From CAVOAK01 sp963664465 (GTDB taxonomy: Bacteria > Pseudomonadota > Alphaproteobacteria > UBA8366 > CAVOAK01): a stretch of DNA of 64,000 nt. Shown here one piece after another: positions 17,760 to 26,211 of this stretch (position 1 is its first letter; each line of letters starts with the position of its first letter). Under the pieces are notes generated by a model. It ran no database searches. It was not told where the DNA came from and was given only the letters and a program-made list of their open reading frames with translations. The stretch is from contig CAXXSU010000006.1 in the NCBI GenBank assembly GCA_963664465.2, positions 186,001 through 250,000 on the forward strand. The letters are read 5' to 3'. The translations under genes were made by a program, and so were the position numbers.

Positions 17760-18263
17760 TCACGCCTCGCCGACGGTTTCAAGCATGGCTGAGTCCAGCG
17801 CATCCTGGGCCGATCTACCGCCCCAAAGCAAGTATTGAAACGCCGGGAAGAAGCGATCGCATTCGCCGACAGCGATGTCCATGAGATCCTCCAGCTGCTC
17901 GACTGCGAGACCGCGCATCCCGCGGGTCAATAGCGTATGGCGAAACATCGGAGCCGAATCGCCCGAGCAAATCTCAAAATGGCCGAACCACAGGCTTTCA
18001 TTGGCCAGTGCCAACAGATCGTTAATGTCGCTTCGTTTTTCGGGCGGCACCTTGGTGTCGAACGCACAACTGAAATAAAGTGCGTTCAAATCGCAGCGCC
18101 AGACAAAGAACATACGGTAGTCGCACCAACGCCCCGCGGTCTCGACAACGAGCTGGTCCTCCGCGGCACGGTCGAACGGCCACTCGTTTGCCGTTAGGAC
18201 ATCTTCGAGCATATCGAGGGGATTGGCAGGAGAGTCGCCGACCTCAACCTGACTCATTCTCAT
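17760..18263 (-). CDS. YbjN domain-containing protein
   Basis: A 167-residue protein with the YbjN/secretion-chaperone-like fold: PLDMLEDVLTANEWPFDRAAEDQLVVE, FVWRCDLNALYFSCAFD and LLALANESLWFGHFEI. ATGs at 18263 and 18257 are both possible. The molecular role is unknown; E. coli YbjN is linked to stress and motility regulation. It lies directly before proC, as in other alphaproteobacteria. Confidence 0.85.
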   Translation of the reverse strand: MRMSQVEVGDSPANPLDMLEDVLTANEWPFDRAAEDQLVVETAGRWCDYRMFFVWRCDLNALYFSCAFDTKVPPEKRSDINDLLALANESLWFGHFEICSGDSAPMFRHTLLTRGMRGLAVEQLEDLMDIAVGECDRFFPAFQYLLWGGRSAQDALDSAMLETVGEA

Positions 18264-18517
18264 TCGTGCGCCCTTTCAAGAAACCCAAAATGCACGCCAC
18301 AGGACGATGGCGGCCAAGAATTGATTTGAAGCCGCATTCGGAACCTAATTAAAGAATCCAACTATGTCCGAGTTCCCAATATCTAGTGGCGCCGCATCTA
18401 AAAACCACAACACTTAGCATGCCACAAGGCTGACTCGCGGCGCAACAGCAGATCATGCAGGTTCGCAGAAAATATTGAGAGCGCCTTCGCCGTCGACTTC
18501 GCCCGCTGAGACTTGGA

Positions 18518-18838
18518 TTATCGTTTGGCTGTTTTCTTCTTTGTCGAGCCGGCCGAGCGGCCTGTGCTTCGGCTGCGAGTCGGTTTCTTCTTGGCTCCTG
18601 CCGCCGCTTCTAGCGTAGCAAGGCGCTTCGAAAGCGCCAACTGTTCCTTGCGCGCTTTTGCCGCCATCGCCTTGACGGCGTCAAACTCATCGCGCGGAAC
18701 GAGATCCATCTCCTCAAGAATTCGTCTAAATTGCTGCTTGAGGCGCGCCTCGACCTCCGTTCGAACACCAGCCAGCGAGCCCATCGCACCACTGGCAACC
18801 CGTGCTAGATCGTCAAGAAATCGATTTTCGGTCTGCAT
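18518..18838 (-). CDS. ubiK: Accessory factor UbiK family protein
   Basis: A 106-residue membrane-fusogenic BMFP/UbiK protein. The N-terminus MQTENRFLDDLARVASGAMG, the PRDEFDAVKAMAAKAR segment and the C-terminal coiled coil (LSKRLATLEA) are typical. The tail is Lys/Arg/Ser-rich (KKPTRSRSTGRSAG). In E. coli UbiK assists aerobic ubiquinone synthesis by interacting with UbiJ and lipids. It is divergent from hldD. The 254 bp between this gene and YbjN hold nothing recognised. Confidence 0.87.
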   Translation of the reverse strand: MQTENRFLDDLARVASGAMGSLAGVRTEVEARLKQQFRRILEEMDLVPRDEFDAVKAMAAKARKEQLALSKRLATLEAAAGAKKKPTRSRSTGRSAGSTKKKTAKR

Positions 18839-18987
18839 GGCGAAACCGTCTCCTGCAATGATTGAGTGTCTCGTCGCTGGATTGTCATATAGGCCTCGCC
18901 TGTGGCGCGCGCAACCATGCGCAGTTGCTTGTCGGACACTCGGCCGTCGCCTATAACGGGCGCGCTACTGATCGTCGGAACCACGAT

Positions 18988-19965
18988 ATGATCTTAGTCA
19001 CCGGCGGCGCCGGATTTATCGGCTCCAATCTTGTCGCAGCACTTACTGAGCGCGGCGAACAGACAGTCGCCGTGTGCGACCGGCTGGGCGACGATGACAA
19101 ATGGCGAAACATCGCGAAACATGCAATCGCCGATTTTGTGTCGCCAGGATCGCTGTTCTCGTGGCTCGATAACAATGCAAATGAGATTGAGGCGGTCTTT
19201 CATATGGGCGCGTCGTCATCGACGACGGAGAAAGACGCCGACAAAGTCGTTAGCAATAATTTCTCGCTTTCGCTTGCGCTTTGGCGCTGGTGCAGCCGTC
19301 ACGATACGCGATTGGTCTATGCCTCGTCCGCAGCAACGTATGGCGACGGCTCGACCGGGTTCGACGATAATCCTGACGCGTTGGCGAATTTGCGACCATT
19401 AAACCTTTACGGCTGGTCAAAGCACATATTCGACCGCAACGCGTCACGACTGGCCGACAGCCGTTTGCATCCACCGCAATGGGTCGGCCTGAAATTTTTT
19501 AACGCTTACGGTCCCAACGAATATCACAAGGGCGATCAACAAAGTGTGGTCGTGCAGTTTTTCGAGCAAATCGCCGCCGATGGCAAAGCGCACCCGTTCA
19601 AATCGCATCATCCCGACTACCCGGATGGCGGCCAAATGCGCGACTTCATCTGGGTCGGCGATTGTGTCGATGTCATGCTTTGGGTTTACGACAACCCAAG
19701 CGTAAACGGTGTCTATAACTGCGGCACCGGAACCGCTCGGAGTTTTGCCGATCTTGCGCGGGCCTGTTTTGCAGCCATGGGACGCCAAGAAGCCATCGAA
19801 TTCATCGACACACCCGCCGAAATCCGCAGCAAGTACCAGTATTTTACTCAGGCCGAAATGAGCCGTCTGTTGGATGCAGGCTACACGAAGCCATTCACGT
19901 CGCTCGAGGACGGTGTCGCGCGCTATGTGAGGGACTATCTTGCGACGGACGACCCCTACCGCTGA
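18988..19965 (+). CDS. hldD: ADP-L-glycero-D-manno-heptose 6-epimerase
   Basis: An extended SDR epimerase that makes the ADP-L-glycero-D-manno-heptose used in the LPS inner core. The NAD(P) motif MILVTGGAGFIGSNLV starts at residue 1 if ATG 18988 is used; the 42 residues before it in a longer frame are unrelated. Other marks are FHMGASSSTTEKDADKV, YASSAATYG, the catalytic YGWSK and KFFNAYGPNEYHKGDQQS. It is 325 residues. No other heptose-pathway genes are in the window. lgt follows after 6 bp. Confidence 0.94.
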   Translation: MILVTGGAGFIGSNLVAALTERGEQTVAVCDRLGDDDKWRNIAKHAIADFVSPGSLFSWLDNNANEIEAVFHMGASSSTTEKDADKVVSNNFSLSLALWRWCSRHDTRLVYASSAATYGDGSTGFDDNPDALANLRPLNLYGWSKHIFDRNASRLADSRLHPPQWVGLKFFNAYGPNEYHKGDQQSVVVQFFEQIAADGKAHPFKSHHPDYPDGGQMRDFIWVGDCVDVMLWVYDNPSVNGVYNCGTGTARSFADLARACFAAMGRQEAIEFIDTPAEIRSKYQYFTQAEMSRLLDAGYTKPFTSLEDGVARYVRDYLATDDPYR

Positions 19966-19971
19966 GCTACG

Positions 19972-20781
19972 ATGGGGCCATATACCTTTCCCAATATCGA
20001 TCCCGTCGCCTTCGCACTCGGTCCGCTTGTCGTGCGTTGGTATGCACTGGCCTTCATCGGCGGCCTACTCCTAGCCTGGCGCTACTGTATCTGGCTCGCG
20101 GGACGTGAGCCGAAACTACTGGCCCCGCGCGATGCTGACGATTTTCTGCTGTGGGCAACACTGGGCGTCATTCTCGGTGGCCGGCTCGGATATGTCGTCC
20201 TCTACCAACCAGGTTATTACCTCGACCATTTGCCGGCCATCTTGCAGATATGGGCCGGCGGCATGTCATTTCACGGTGGATTCTTGGGCGCGGTCGTCGC
20301 CATGCTGCTGTTCGAGCGAAAACGCGGCCTCCCCACCTTTGCGCTGACGGACATCGTCGCTGCAGGGGCGCCAATGGGCCTATTCCTCGGCCGCATCACG
20401 AACTTCATAAATGGCGAATTATGGGGACGCGTCACAGACGTTCCCTGGGCAGTCGTCTTTCCTCGTGCCGGGCCGGAGCCCCGCCATCCCAGCCAGCTCT
20501 ACGAGGCCGCCCTTGAAGGCCTCCTGTTAGCGCTGATCCTGAACGTGCTGGTGCTTGCGGGCAATGCCCGCCGATGGCCGGGGCTCGCGAGCGGCGTCTT
20601 TTTGATCGGTTACGGCCTGGCCCGCATAACGGTCGAAACGATGCGCGAGCCCGACCGCCATCTCGGCTTCTTTCAGTTCGGCACGACGTGGGGCCAGTGG
20701 TTATCGCTGCCGATGCTAATCATTGGTGGCTGGCTGATCTGGCAGGCGCTGAAACGACAACAGCCGAAGGAGGCCACGTGA
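19972..20781 (+). CDS. lgt: Prolipoprotein diacylglyceryl transferase
   Basis: A 269-residue inner-membrane enzyme that moves diacylglyceryl from phosphatidylglycerol to the lipobox cysteine of prolipoproteins, the first step of lipoprotein maturation. The signature GRITNFINGELWGRVTD, GGMSFHGGFLGA and RHPSQLYEAALEGLLL are present, with about seven hydrophobic helices. Its TGA overlaps the GTG of the next gene. Its substrate phosphatidylglycerol comes from the pathway of pgsA, and one likely substrate protein is encoded at 22693. Confidence 0.96.
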   Translation: MGPYTFPNIDPVAFALGPLVVRWYALAFIGGLLLAWRYCIWLAGREPKLLAPRDADDFLLWATLGVILGGRLGYVVLYQPGYYLDHLPAILQIWAGGMSFHGGFLGAVVAMLLFERKRGLPTFALTDIVAAGAPMGLFLGRITNFINGELWGRVTDVPWAVVFPRAGPEPRHPSQLYEAALEGLLLALILNVLVLAGNARRWPGLASGVFLIGYGLARITVETMREPDRHLGFFQFGTTWGQWLSLPMLIIGGWLIWQALKRQQPKEAT

Positions 20782-21878
20782 CGGCGAGCAGCGATCATCT
20801 ATCGCGCCGAATTCGTTCCGAGGGACCAGTCTCGGTGGCCGAGTTCATGGCCGATGCGCTGTACCATCCGATGCACGGTTACTACATGACCCGCGATCCG
20901 TTTGGCAGCGGTGGTGATTTCACGACGGCACCTGAAATTAGCCAGATGTTCGGCGAACTAATCGGCGCCTGGTGTACCGAGCGATGGCAAGCAATAGGCC
21001 GACCCGAGCGGATTCATATGATTGAACTGGGACCTGGGCGCGGCACCTTGATGGCCGATGCCCTGCGCGCGGCAAGCGTCGAGCCGGAGTTTCACCGCGC
21101 GCTGGCTGTTCATCTGGTGGAGATAAGCCCTGTGTTGCGGGACGTCCAGCGCGCCACACTAAGCGGCGAGACGGAACAGATCGACTCTATCCACTGGCAC
21201 ACCGGACTGGAAACGCTCCCAAAGGGACCCTCGTTGATCGTCGCCAACGAGTTTTTTGACGCTCTACCGATCCGGCAGTTTGAGCGAACCTCCGCCGGTT
21301 GGTGCGAACGCCTGGTGACAGTCGAGCGGGAGAATTTTCGGTTTACCCTGAGTCCTCCGCTGCCTGCGCACGAGATCCCGGTCTCGTCTGGTATCAGAGA
21401 TACCGCAGAGTGCGGCGCGATCGCCGAAGTACGACCGGCAGCAGCGGCCGCCGCCGCGCAAATCGCCGCGCACTTAGCCCGTTTTGGCGGCAGCGCGCTC
21501 TTCATCGACTATGGCCACCAGTCGAGCGGCACTGGGGACACGCTGCAGTCGCTCCGCAGACATGCCATAACCGACGCGCTTTGCGACCCCGGTGCAGCCG
21601 ACCTGACCGCGCACGTGGATTTTGACGCTATCGAACGATCAGTCAGCGCTGATGTCGATGTTCACGGACCGGTGACACAAGGTGTATTTTTGCGGCGGCT
21701 TGGAATCGAGGTCCGTGCCGAGGCGCTGGCGCGCAATACGACGGCTGCGAGGGCAAGCGATATCGCCAAGGCCGGCCGCCGACTTGTCGAGAACGACCAG
21801 ATGGGCAGGCTGTTTAAGGTGATGGCGCTAACCAGCCGCGACCAAAGTGTGCCGCCAGGATTTGACGCCGCACGATGA
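20778..21878 (+). CDS. SAM-dependent methyltransferase, MidA/NDUFAF7 family
   Basis: A 366-residue class I methyltransferase (PF02636). In mitochondria NDUFAF7 dimethylates an arginine of a complex I subunit; bacterial roles are not fixed. The GTG start at 20778 overlaps the lgt stop by 4 bp and gives the proper N-terminus VTASSDHLSRRIRSEGPVSV. The SAM motif is MIELGPGRGTLMADALRA. Other marks are YYMTRDPFGSGGDFTTAPEISQMFGE, IVANEFFDALPIRQF and FIDYGH. It is coupled to pgeF downstream by an ATGA overlap. Confidence 0.9.
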   Translation: MTASSDHLSRRIRSEGPVSVAEFMADALYHPMHGYYMTRDPFGSGGDFTTAPEISQMFGELIGAWCTERWQAIGRPERIHMIELGPGRGTLMADALRAASVEPEFHRALAVHLVEISPVLRDVQRATLSGETEQIDSIHWHTGLETLPKGPSLIVANEFFDALPIRQFERTSAGWCERLVTVERENFRFTLSPPLPAHEIPVSSGIRDTAECGAIAEVRPAAAAAAAQIAAHLARFGGSALFIDYGHQSSGTGDTLQSLRRHAITDALCDPGAADLTAHVDFDAIERSVSADVDVHGPVTQGVFLRRLGIEVRAEALARNTTAARASDIAKAGRRLVENDQMGRLFKVMALTSRDQSVPPGFDAAR

Positions 21879-22693
21879 GGACAAAGCAAGCCGAGGACGA
21901 TGGCAGCGCCATTGCCCCACCTCTGCCTCTATACTCCACTCTGTTGTCGGATTCGGACGGGCTGCGACACGGATTTTTCGCGCGCGGCGGCGGCGTCAGT
22001 ACTGGTTTGTTTGGTTCTCTCAACTGCGGATTCGGATCCAAGGACGATCCGGCGTATGTCGCAACCAACCGCCGGCGTGCCGCGGCGACGCTCGGCGCCA
22101 AGTCCGCGCATCTCGTCAACGTGTATCAGGTGCACGGTGACCGGGCGGTATGCGTTGAACGGCCCTGGAAGCGCGGCGACGCGCCCAAGGCGGATGCGAT
22201 GGTGACCGATCAGCCAGGTATCACGCTTGGGGTCTTGACGGCCGACTGCGCACCGATACTCCTCGCTGATGAAGCGAGCGGCGTCATCGGGGCGGCGCAC
22301 GCGGGTTGGCGGGGCGCACTAGCCGGCATCATCCAGTCAACGGTCACCGCGATGACCGAACTTGGCGCAAAGTCCTCGCAGATCGTTGCCGCCGTCGGCC
22401 CATGCATTGGGTTCGCGTCCTACGAGGTCGGGCCGGAGTTTCCCGGGCCCTTCCTGCACGACGACCAAAGCAACGCCATCTTTTTTAAATCAGCAGCGCG
22501 GCAAAACCATTTCCTGTTTGATCTCGCGGGATATGCCAGCCGACGACTGGACAACGCCGGCGTTGCCAGCGTAGATCAGCTCGCCCACGACACATTCGCC
22601 GAGGAGGCGTCATTTTTCAGTTATCGGCGGGCATTGCACCGTGGCGAGGATGATTACGGACGTTTGCTGTCGGCGATCGTCCTGCGCGACTAA
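21875..22693 (+). CDS. pgeF: Peptidoglycan editing factor PgeF (YfiH, laccase domain)
   Basis: A 272-residue Cu-oxidase_4 (DUF152) protein. In E. coli YfiH removes wrongly incorporated L-Ser from muropeptide precursors. The motifs HGFFARGGGVSTGLFGSLNCG, VYQVHGD, LTADCAPILLAD, GAAHAGWRGALAGI and GPCIGFASYEVG include the zinc-binding His and Cys residues. The ATG overlaps the preceding stop (ATGA), and its TAA overlaps the next ATG (TAATG), so the four genes from lgt to the lipoprotein form one tightly coupled operon. Confidence 0.92.
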   Translation: MRTKQAEDDGSAIAPPLPLYSTLLSDSDGLRHGFFARGGGVSTGLFGSLNCGFGSKDDPAYVATNRRRAAATLGAKSAHLVNVYQVHGDRAVCVERPWKRGDAPKADAMVTDQPGITLGVLTADCAPILLADEASGVIGAAHAGWRGALAGIIQSTVTAMTELGAKSSQIVAAVGPCIGFASYEVGPEFPGPFLHDDQSNAIFFKSAARQNHFLFDLAGYASRRLDNAGVASVDQLAHDTFAEEASFFSYRRALHRGEDDYGRLLSAIVLRD

Positions 22694-23622
22694 TGCCATC
22701 TAAGACGCGAGAGCATTTACGCATCTCCAAATTGTCATTGTTCGTCCTTGTGGTTCTTCTCGTGACCGCAGCCTGCGAGCCGGCTCTGCGTCCGTTTCGT
22801 CCACACGACAAATCGATAGAGAATCCACTTCTACAGTTGTCCACGTCGGCCGGATTTGCCATCGCACCGACCCAGGGCATCGCACCCGCCGTGGGCAGAC
22901 GATTAGCTGAAGACGTTGTAGTAGCGCTCAATAAATTCGATCTAGCAGCAAGCACGGCCGCGCCGACGGGCGACGCCATACTCGTTGAGAGCCAGTCAAG
23001 GATTGCCGAAAACAAACACGGGGCGCCAAAATTGATCATTCGTTGGACGCTGTCGGATCCGAGGTTGGCGGTTGCGGGAACCTATGACCTGCAAATGCCC
23101 ATCGTTCCCGATCAGTGGTCCGGTGGGTCCCCCGCTCTCCTGAAACTCATTGCCGCCGACGCTGCGCGTGGCATTGCCAATCTGCTTCACGGAACACCGC
23201 AGCAGACGATCGCATCGCGAGCACCCGTAAGCTTGGCGATAGTCGGTATTGACGGCATATTTAACGATGATCGGCAGGCTCTTCTTATCGCATTTCGTAC
23301 CGTCCTTGAGGAATCGGGTGTGCCGATCGTGGACGATCCCGCGGCCGCGATGGCAATTCTGCGCGGCGCGGTCGAAGTGACCGACGCACAGACTGATGGA
23401 CAGCGAATCGTTATCGTCTGGACGTTAACCACAGCGGACGGCCGAAGCGTCGGGAGATTGCGGCAGGACAATACCGTAAAGAGCGGCGAACTAGCCGCGC
23501 GCTGGGGCGAACTGGTTTACGATATCGCCTTCGCTGCCGCGGACGCTATCGTCGAGATACTGTTGCAGATTGACGCCGCAGAGGATTTTCACCGCATTGG
23601 CACGGAAGAATCGGTGAAATAA
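22693..23622 (+). CDS. Predicted lipoprotein of unknown function
   Basis: A 309-residue protein with a lipoprotein signal peptide: a basic start, hydrophobic LSLFVLVVLLVTAAC and a lipobox Cys at about residue 28 followed by Glu-Pro. The mature part is soluble alpha/beta with no recognised family. The second half has VSLAIVGIDGIFNDDRQAL and VIVWTLTTADGRSVGRLRQDN, suggesting repeated beta-rich modules (compare LIIRWTLSDPRLAVAGTYDL in the first half). The Asp/Glu after the lipobox is not at +2 Asp, so outer-membrane sorting is possible. Operon position after lgt fits a lipoprotein. Confidence 0.75.
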   Translation: MPSKTREHLRISKLSLFVLVVLLVTAACEPALRPFRPHDKSIENPLLQLSTSAGFAIAPTQGIAPAVGRRLAEDVVVALNKFDLAASTAAPTGDAILVESQSRIAENKHGAPKLIIRWTLSDPRLAVAGTYDLQMPIVPDQWSGGSPALLKLIAADAARGIANLLHGTPQQTIASRAPVSLAIVGIDGIFNDDRQALLIAFRTVLEESGVPIVDDPAAAMAILRGAVEVTDAQTDGQRIVIVWTLTTADGRSVGRLRQDNTVKSGELAARWGELVYDIAFAAADAIVEILLQIDAAEDFHRIGTEESVK

Positions 23623-23683
23623 GTTCCGTATGTAGGGTAAGCATCGCTAAACCAGATTGCCGATGGGCAAAGGTTCAAAGACG

Positions 23684-23712
23684 TTTACAGACATGGGTCG
23701 CGTTGTTATAGA
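23684..23712 (+). promoter_or_regulatory. Probable sigma-70 promoter of prs
   Basis: TTTACA (23684-23689), a 17-nt spacer and TATAGA (23707-23712) fit the vegetative consensus well, leaving a leader of about 100 nt before prs. The leader shows no recognised riboswitch or attenuator. Confidence 0.5.
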
Positions 23713-23822
23713 GTCCCACGCAGCGCACCAACTAGTTCTATGGCGCTCGGCACTGTTTAATCGGGTTTGGGACGGCGGCGGTTGACCTTCATCACGACCT
23801 CTCGCGCATCAAGAGGTTCGGC

Positions 23823-24758
23823 ATGAAAATCCTAAGTTGCAATAGCAATCGGCCGATGGCCGAAGCGATATCCACTTACCTCAACATGGAACTTGCCGAG
23901 GCCTCGGTCCGTCGGTTTTCCGACATGGAGGTGTTCGTCGAGATTTTAGAGAATGTTCGCGGCGAGGATGTCTACGTCGTCCAGTCGACGAGTTATCCAG
24001 CCAATGACAACTTGATGGAGCTTTTGGTCGCCGTTGACGCGCTCAGACGAGGGTCGGCAAGTCGTATCACCGCGGTCATTCCTTATTTCGGCTATGCGCG
24101 GCAGGACCGTAAGACGGGTCCGCGCACTCCTATTTCTGCCAAATTGGTAGCCAATTTGATCACAACAGCGGGCACGGATCGCGTTCTGACAATGGATTTG
24201 CACTCCGGACAAATCCAGGGGTTCTTCGATATTCCGACCGACAACCTGTTTTCAGCGCCGGTGTTCGCCAAAGACATCAAGGAACACGCCAAGGGCAATG
24301 GCGATTTGACCATCGTTTCGCCGGACGTTGGCGGTGTTGCGCGCGCGCGCGCGGTCGCTAAGCGGCTCGATGCCGAGTTGGCGATAATCGATAAACGGCG
24401 TGAGAAAGCTGGCATTTCGGAAGTCATGAACGTGATCGGCGATATCGACGGACGTCGGTGCATCCTGATCGACGATATCGTGGATTCAGCTGGCACATTG
24501 TGCAGTGCGGCGACCGCGCTGACCGAGGCGGGCGCGGAGTCTGTTTCAGCTTACGTGACCCATGGCGTGTTTTCAGGAGGAGCGGTCGCGCGCGTTGCCG
24601 CGTCGCCAATCATTGAAATGGTCACGACAGATAGTATCGCCGCAACCGAGGCGGTGCGGCTTGCGCACAATGTCCGGCAGATAACGATCGCGCCACTGAT
24701 CGCAGACGCGATTTCGCGAATAAGCAGGAACCAGTCAGTCTCGGTCTTGTTCGATTGA
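23823..24758 (+). CDS. prs: Ribose-phosphate pyrophosphokinase
   Basis: Makes PRPP from ribose-5-phosphate and ATP for purine, pyrimidine, His, Trp and NAD synthesis. A 311-residue class I enzyme with SNRPMAEAISTYLNMEL at the N-terminus, FPYFGYARQDRK-type loop (IPYFGYARQDRKTGPRTP), metal site TMDLHSGQIQGFFDIP, VSPDVGGVARARAVAK, DKRREKAG and the PRPP loop ILIDDIVDSAGTL. It is preceded by its own likely promoter and followed about 100 bp later by rplY and pth, a common alphaproteobacterial order. Confidence 0.97.
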   Translation: MKILSCNSNRPMAEAISTYLNMELAEASVRRFSDMEVFVEILENVRGEDVYVVQSTSYPANDNLMELLVAVDALRRGSASRITAVIPYFGYARQDRKTGPRTPISAKLVANLITTAGTDRVLTMDLHSGQIQGFFDIPTDNLFSAPVFAKDIKEHAKGNGDLTIVSPDVGGVARARAVAKRLDAELAIIDKRREKAGISEVMNVIGDIDGRRCILIDDIVDSAGTLCSAATALTEAGAESVSAYVTHGVFSGGAVARVAASPIIEMVTTDSIAATEAVRLAHNVRQITIAPLIADAISRISRNQSVSVLFD

Positions 24759-24861
24759 CGTCACAAGAGTAGGAATAGGGCAAGGCAACCACACAAATGC
24801 ATAGCGATTGAAGAGCGGCCCTGCAGTTGGGACGAGGTCGAGTTAATAGGAGTGGTATGGA

Positions 24862-25563
24862 ATGGCTGCACAGAACACGATCAGCGGGGTCGTGCGCGAC
24901 CGGTTAGGTACAGGGGGCGCCCGGGCGTTGCGTCGCGAGGGACGGCTTCCCGCCGTGATATACGGCGCGAGGCAGGATCCGATTGCGATCTCGCTTGACC
25001 CGCGTGACGTCAACCGTGGGTTGGTCGGCGGAAACTTCTTTTCCACGGTTTTCGACATCGACGTCGGTGAAGGAGATTCCGAGCGCGTGTTGGCGCGTGA
25101 CGTGCAATATCATCCGGTGACCGATCGGCCACTCCATGTCGACTTTCTTCGTGTCACGGGGGATACGCAGATCAACGTCGAAGTTCCGGTCTCTTTCTTC
25201 AACGAGGAATTTTCGCCGGGCTTGAAACGCGGCGGCGTTCTCAACGTTGTTCGGCACACCATCGAAGTCGTATGCGCCGTTTCGATCATCCCGGATCGTT
25301 TGGAGATTGACCTGACGGATATGGATATCGGCGAAAGTGTCCATTTCGCTGCATTGACTTTGCCGGAAGGCGTCGAACCGGCAATTACGGATCGTGACTT
25401 CACGGTTGCGACGATCTCGGCGCCGACGATCATGGAAGAGCCGGAAGAAGAGGAAGAGGAAGATCTCGAAGGCGTCGAAGGCGAAGAGGGTGTGGAAGGC
25501 GAAGAAGGCGAGGCCTCGGTAGAAGGTGCGGAAGAGCAGGCCGAGCCGAACGAGGAGAGTTAG
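24862..25563 (+). CDS. rplY: 50S ribosomal protein L25 (general stress protein Ctc form)
   Basis: A 5S rRNA-binding protein of 233 residues. The N-terminal L25 domain (GTGGARALRREGRLPAVIYG, RDVQYHPVTDRPLHVDFLRV) is followed by the TL5/CTC beta domain (VPVSFFNEEFSPGLKRGGVL, ISIRS-like VSIIPDRLEIDLTDMDIGESV). The last 45 residues are a highly acidic, repetitive tail with several Glu-Gly-Glu-type repeats, seen in this class but long here. AGGAG lies about 10 nt before the ATG. It precedes pth by 12 bp. Confidence 0.95.
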   Translation: MAAQNTISGVVRDRLGTGGARALRREGRLPAVIYGARQDPIAISLDPRDVNRGLVGGNFFSTVFDIDVGEGDSERVLARDVQYHPVTDRPLHVDFLRVTGDTQINVEVPVSFFNEEFSPGLKRGGVLNVVRHTIEVVCAVSIIPDRLEIDLTDMDIGESVHFAALTLPEGVEPAITDRDFTVATISAPTIMEEPEEEEEEDLEGVEGEEGVEGEEGEASVEGAEEQAEPNEES

Positions 25564-25575
25564 ACCGGAGGATCC

Positions 25576-26187
25576 ATGCTGCTGCTTGTCGGCCTCGGCA
25601 ATCCCGGCCCAAAGTACGAGAAAAATAGGCATAATCTCGGATTCATGGCGGTGGACGAAATTGTTCGCCGCCATTCGTTTGGAGCATATCGGGCGCGATT
25701 TCAGTCACTGACGGCGGAAGGTACATTTGGCGGCGAGAAGGTTCTGGCGATCAAGCCGACGACCTTCGTCAACGAGTCCGGGCGCGCTGTCGGCGAAGCG
25801 TTGCGCTTCTACAAACTACCTTCCGACTCGGTTGTCGTATTGCACGATGAGCTCGACCTGCGACACACCAAAGTCCGCGCAAAGCTCGACGGCGGTCACG
25901 CCGGTCACAATGGCTTACGCAGTATTGATGCTCATATCGGCAAGGAATATTGGCGAATCAGGCTCGGAATCGGGCATCCCGGCGAAAAGGCCGAAGTTCA
26001 TTCTCACGTCCTGAGTGATTTTTCCAAAGCCGAACTCACCGAGGTCGAGCGCTTAATCGATGCAGCCGCAGAAGCCGCTCCGCTTTTAGGCGCGCGTGAC
26101 TTTAACGGGTTCATGACCAAAGTTGCGCTGATCTTCAAACCTTCAACGCGATCCCATGATGAAGATGCACCCGCAGTTTCCGACTAA
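25576..26187 (+). CDS. pth: Peptidyl-tRNA hydrolase
   Basis: Releases tRNA from prematurely dropped peptidyl-tRNA. It is 203 residues with LLLVGLGNPGPKYEKNRHNLGFM (the His of RHN is catalytic), KPTTFVNESGRAV, VLHDELDL and GGHAGHNGLRSI. A C-terminal extension (STRSHDEDAPAVSD) is not conserved. Clear family; placed between rplY and ychF, as in many bacteria. Confidence 0.97.
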   Translation: MLLLVGLGNPGPKYEKNRHNLGFMAVDEIVRRHSFGAYRARFQSLTAEGTFGGEKVLAIKPTTFVNESGRAVGEALRFYKLPSDSVVVLHDELDLRHTKVRAKLDGGHAGHNGLRSIDAHIGKEYWRIRLGIGHPGEKAEVHSHVLSDFSKAELTEVERLIDAAAEAAPLLGARDFNGFMTKVALIFKPSTRSHDEDAPAVSD

Positions 26188-26211
26188 CACGATTGTCTGA
26201 GCGGGTCGGTC

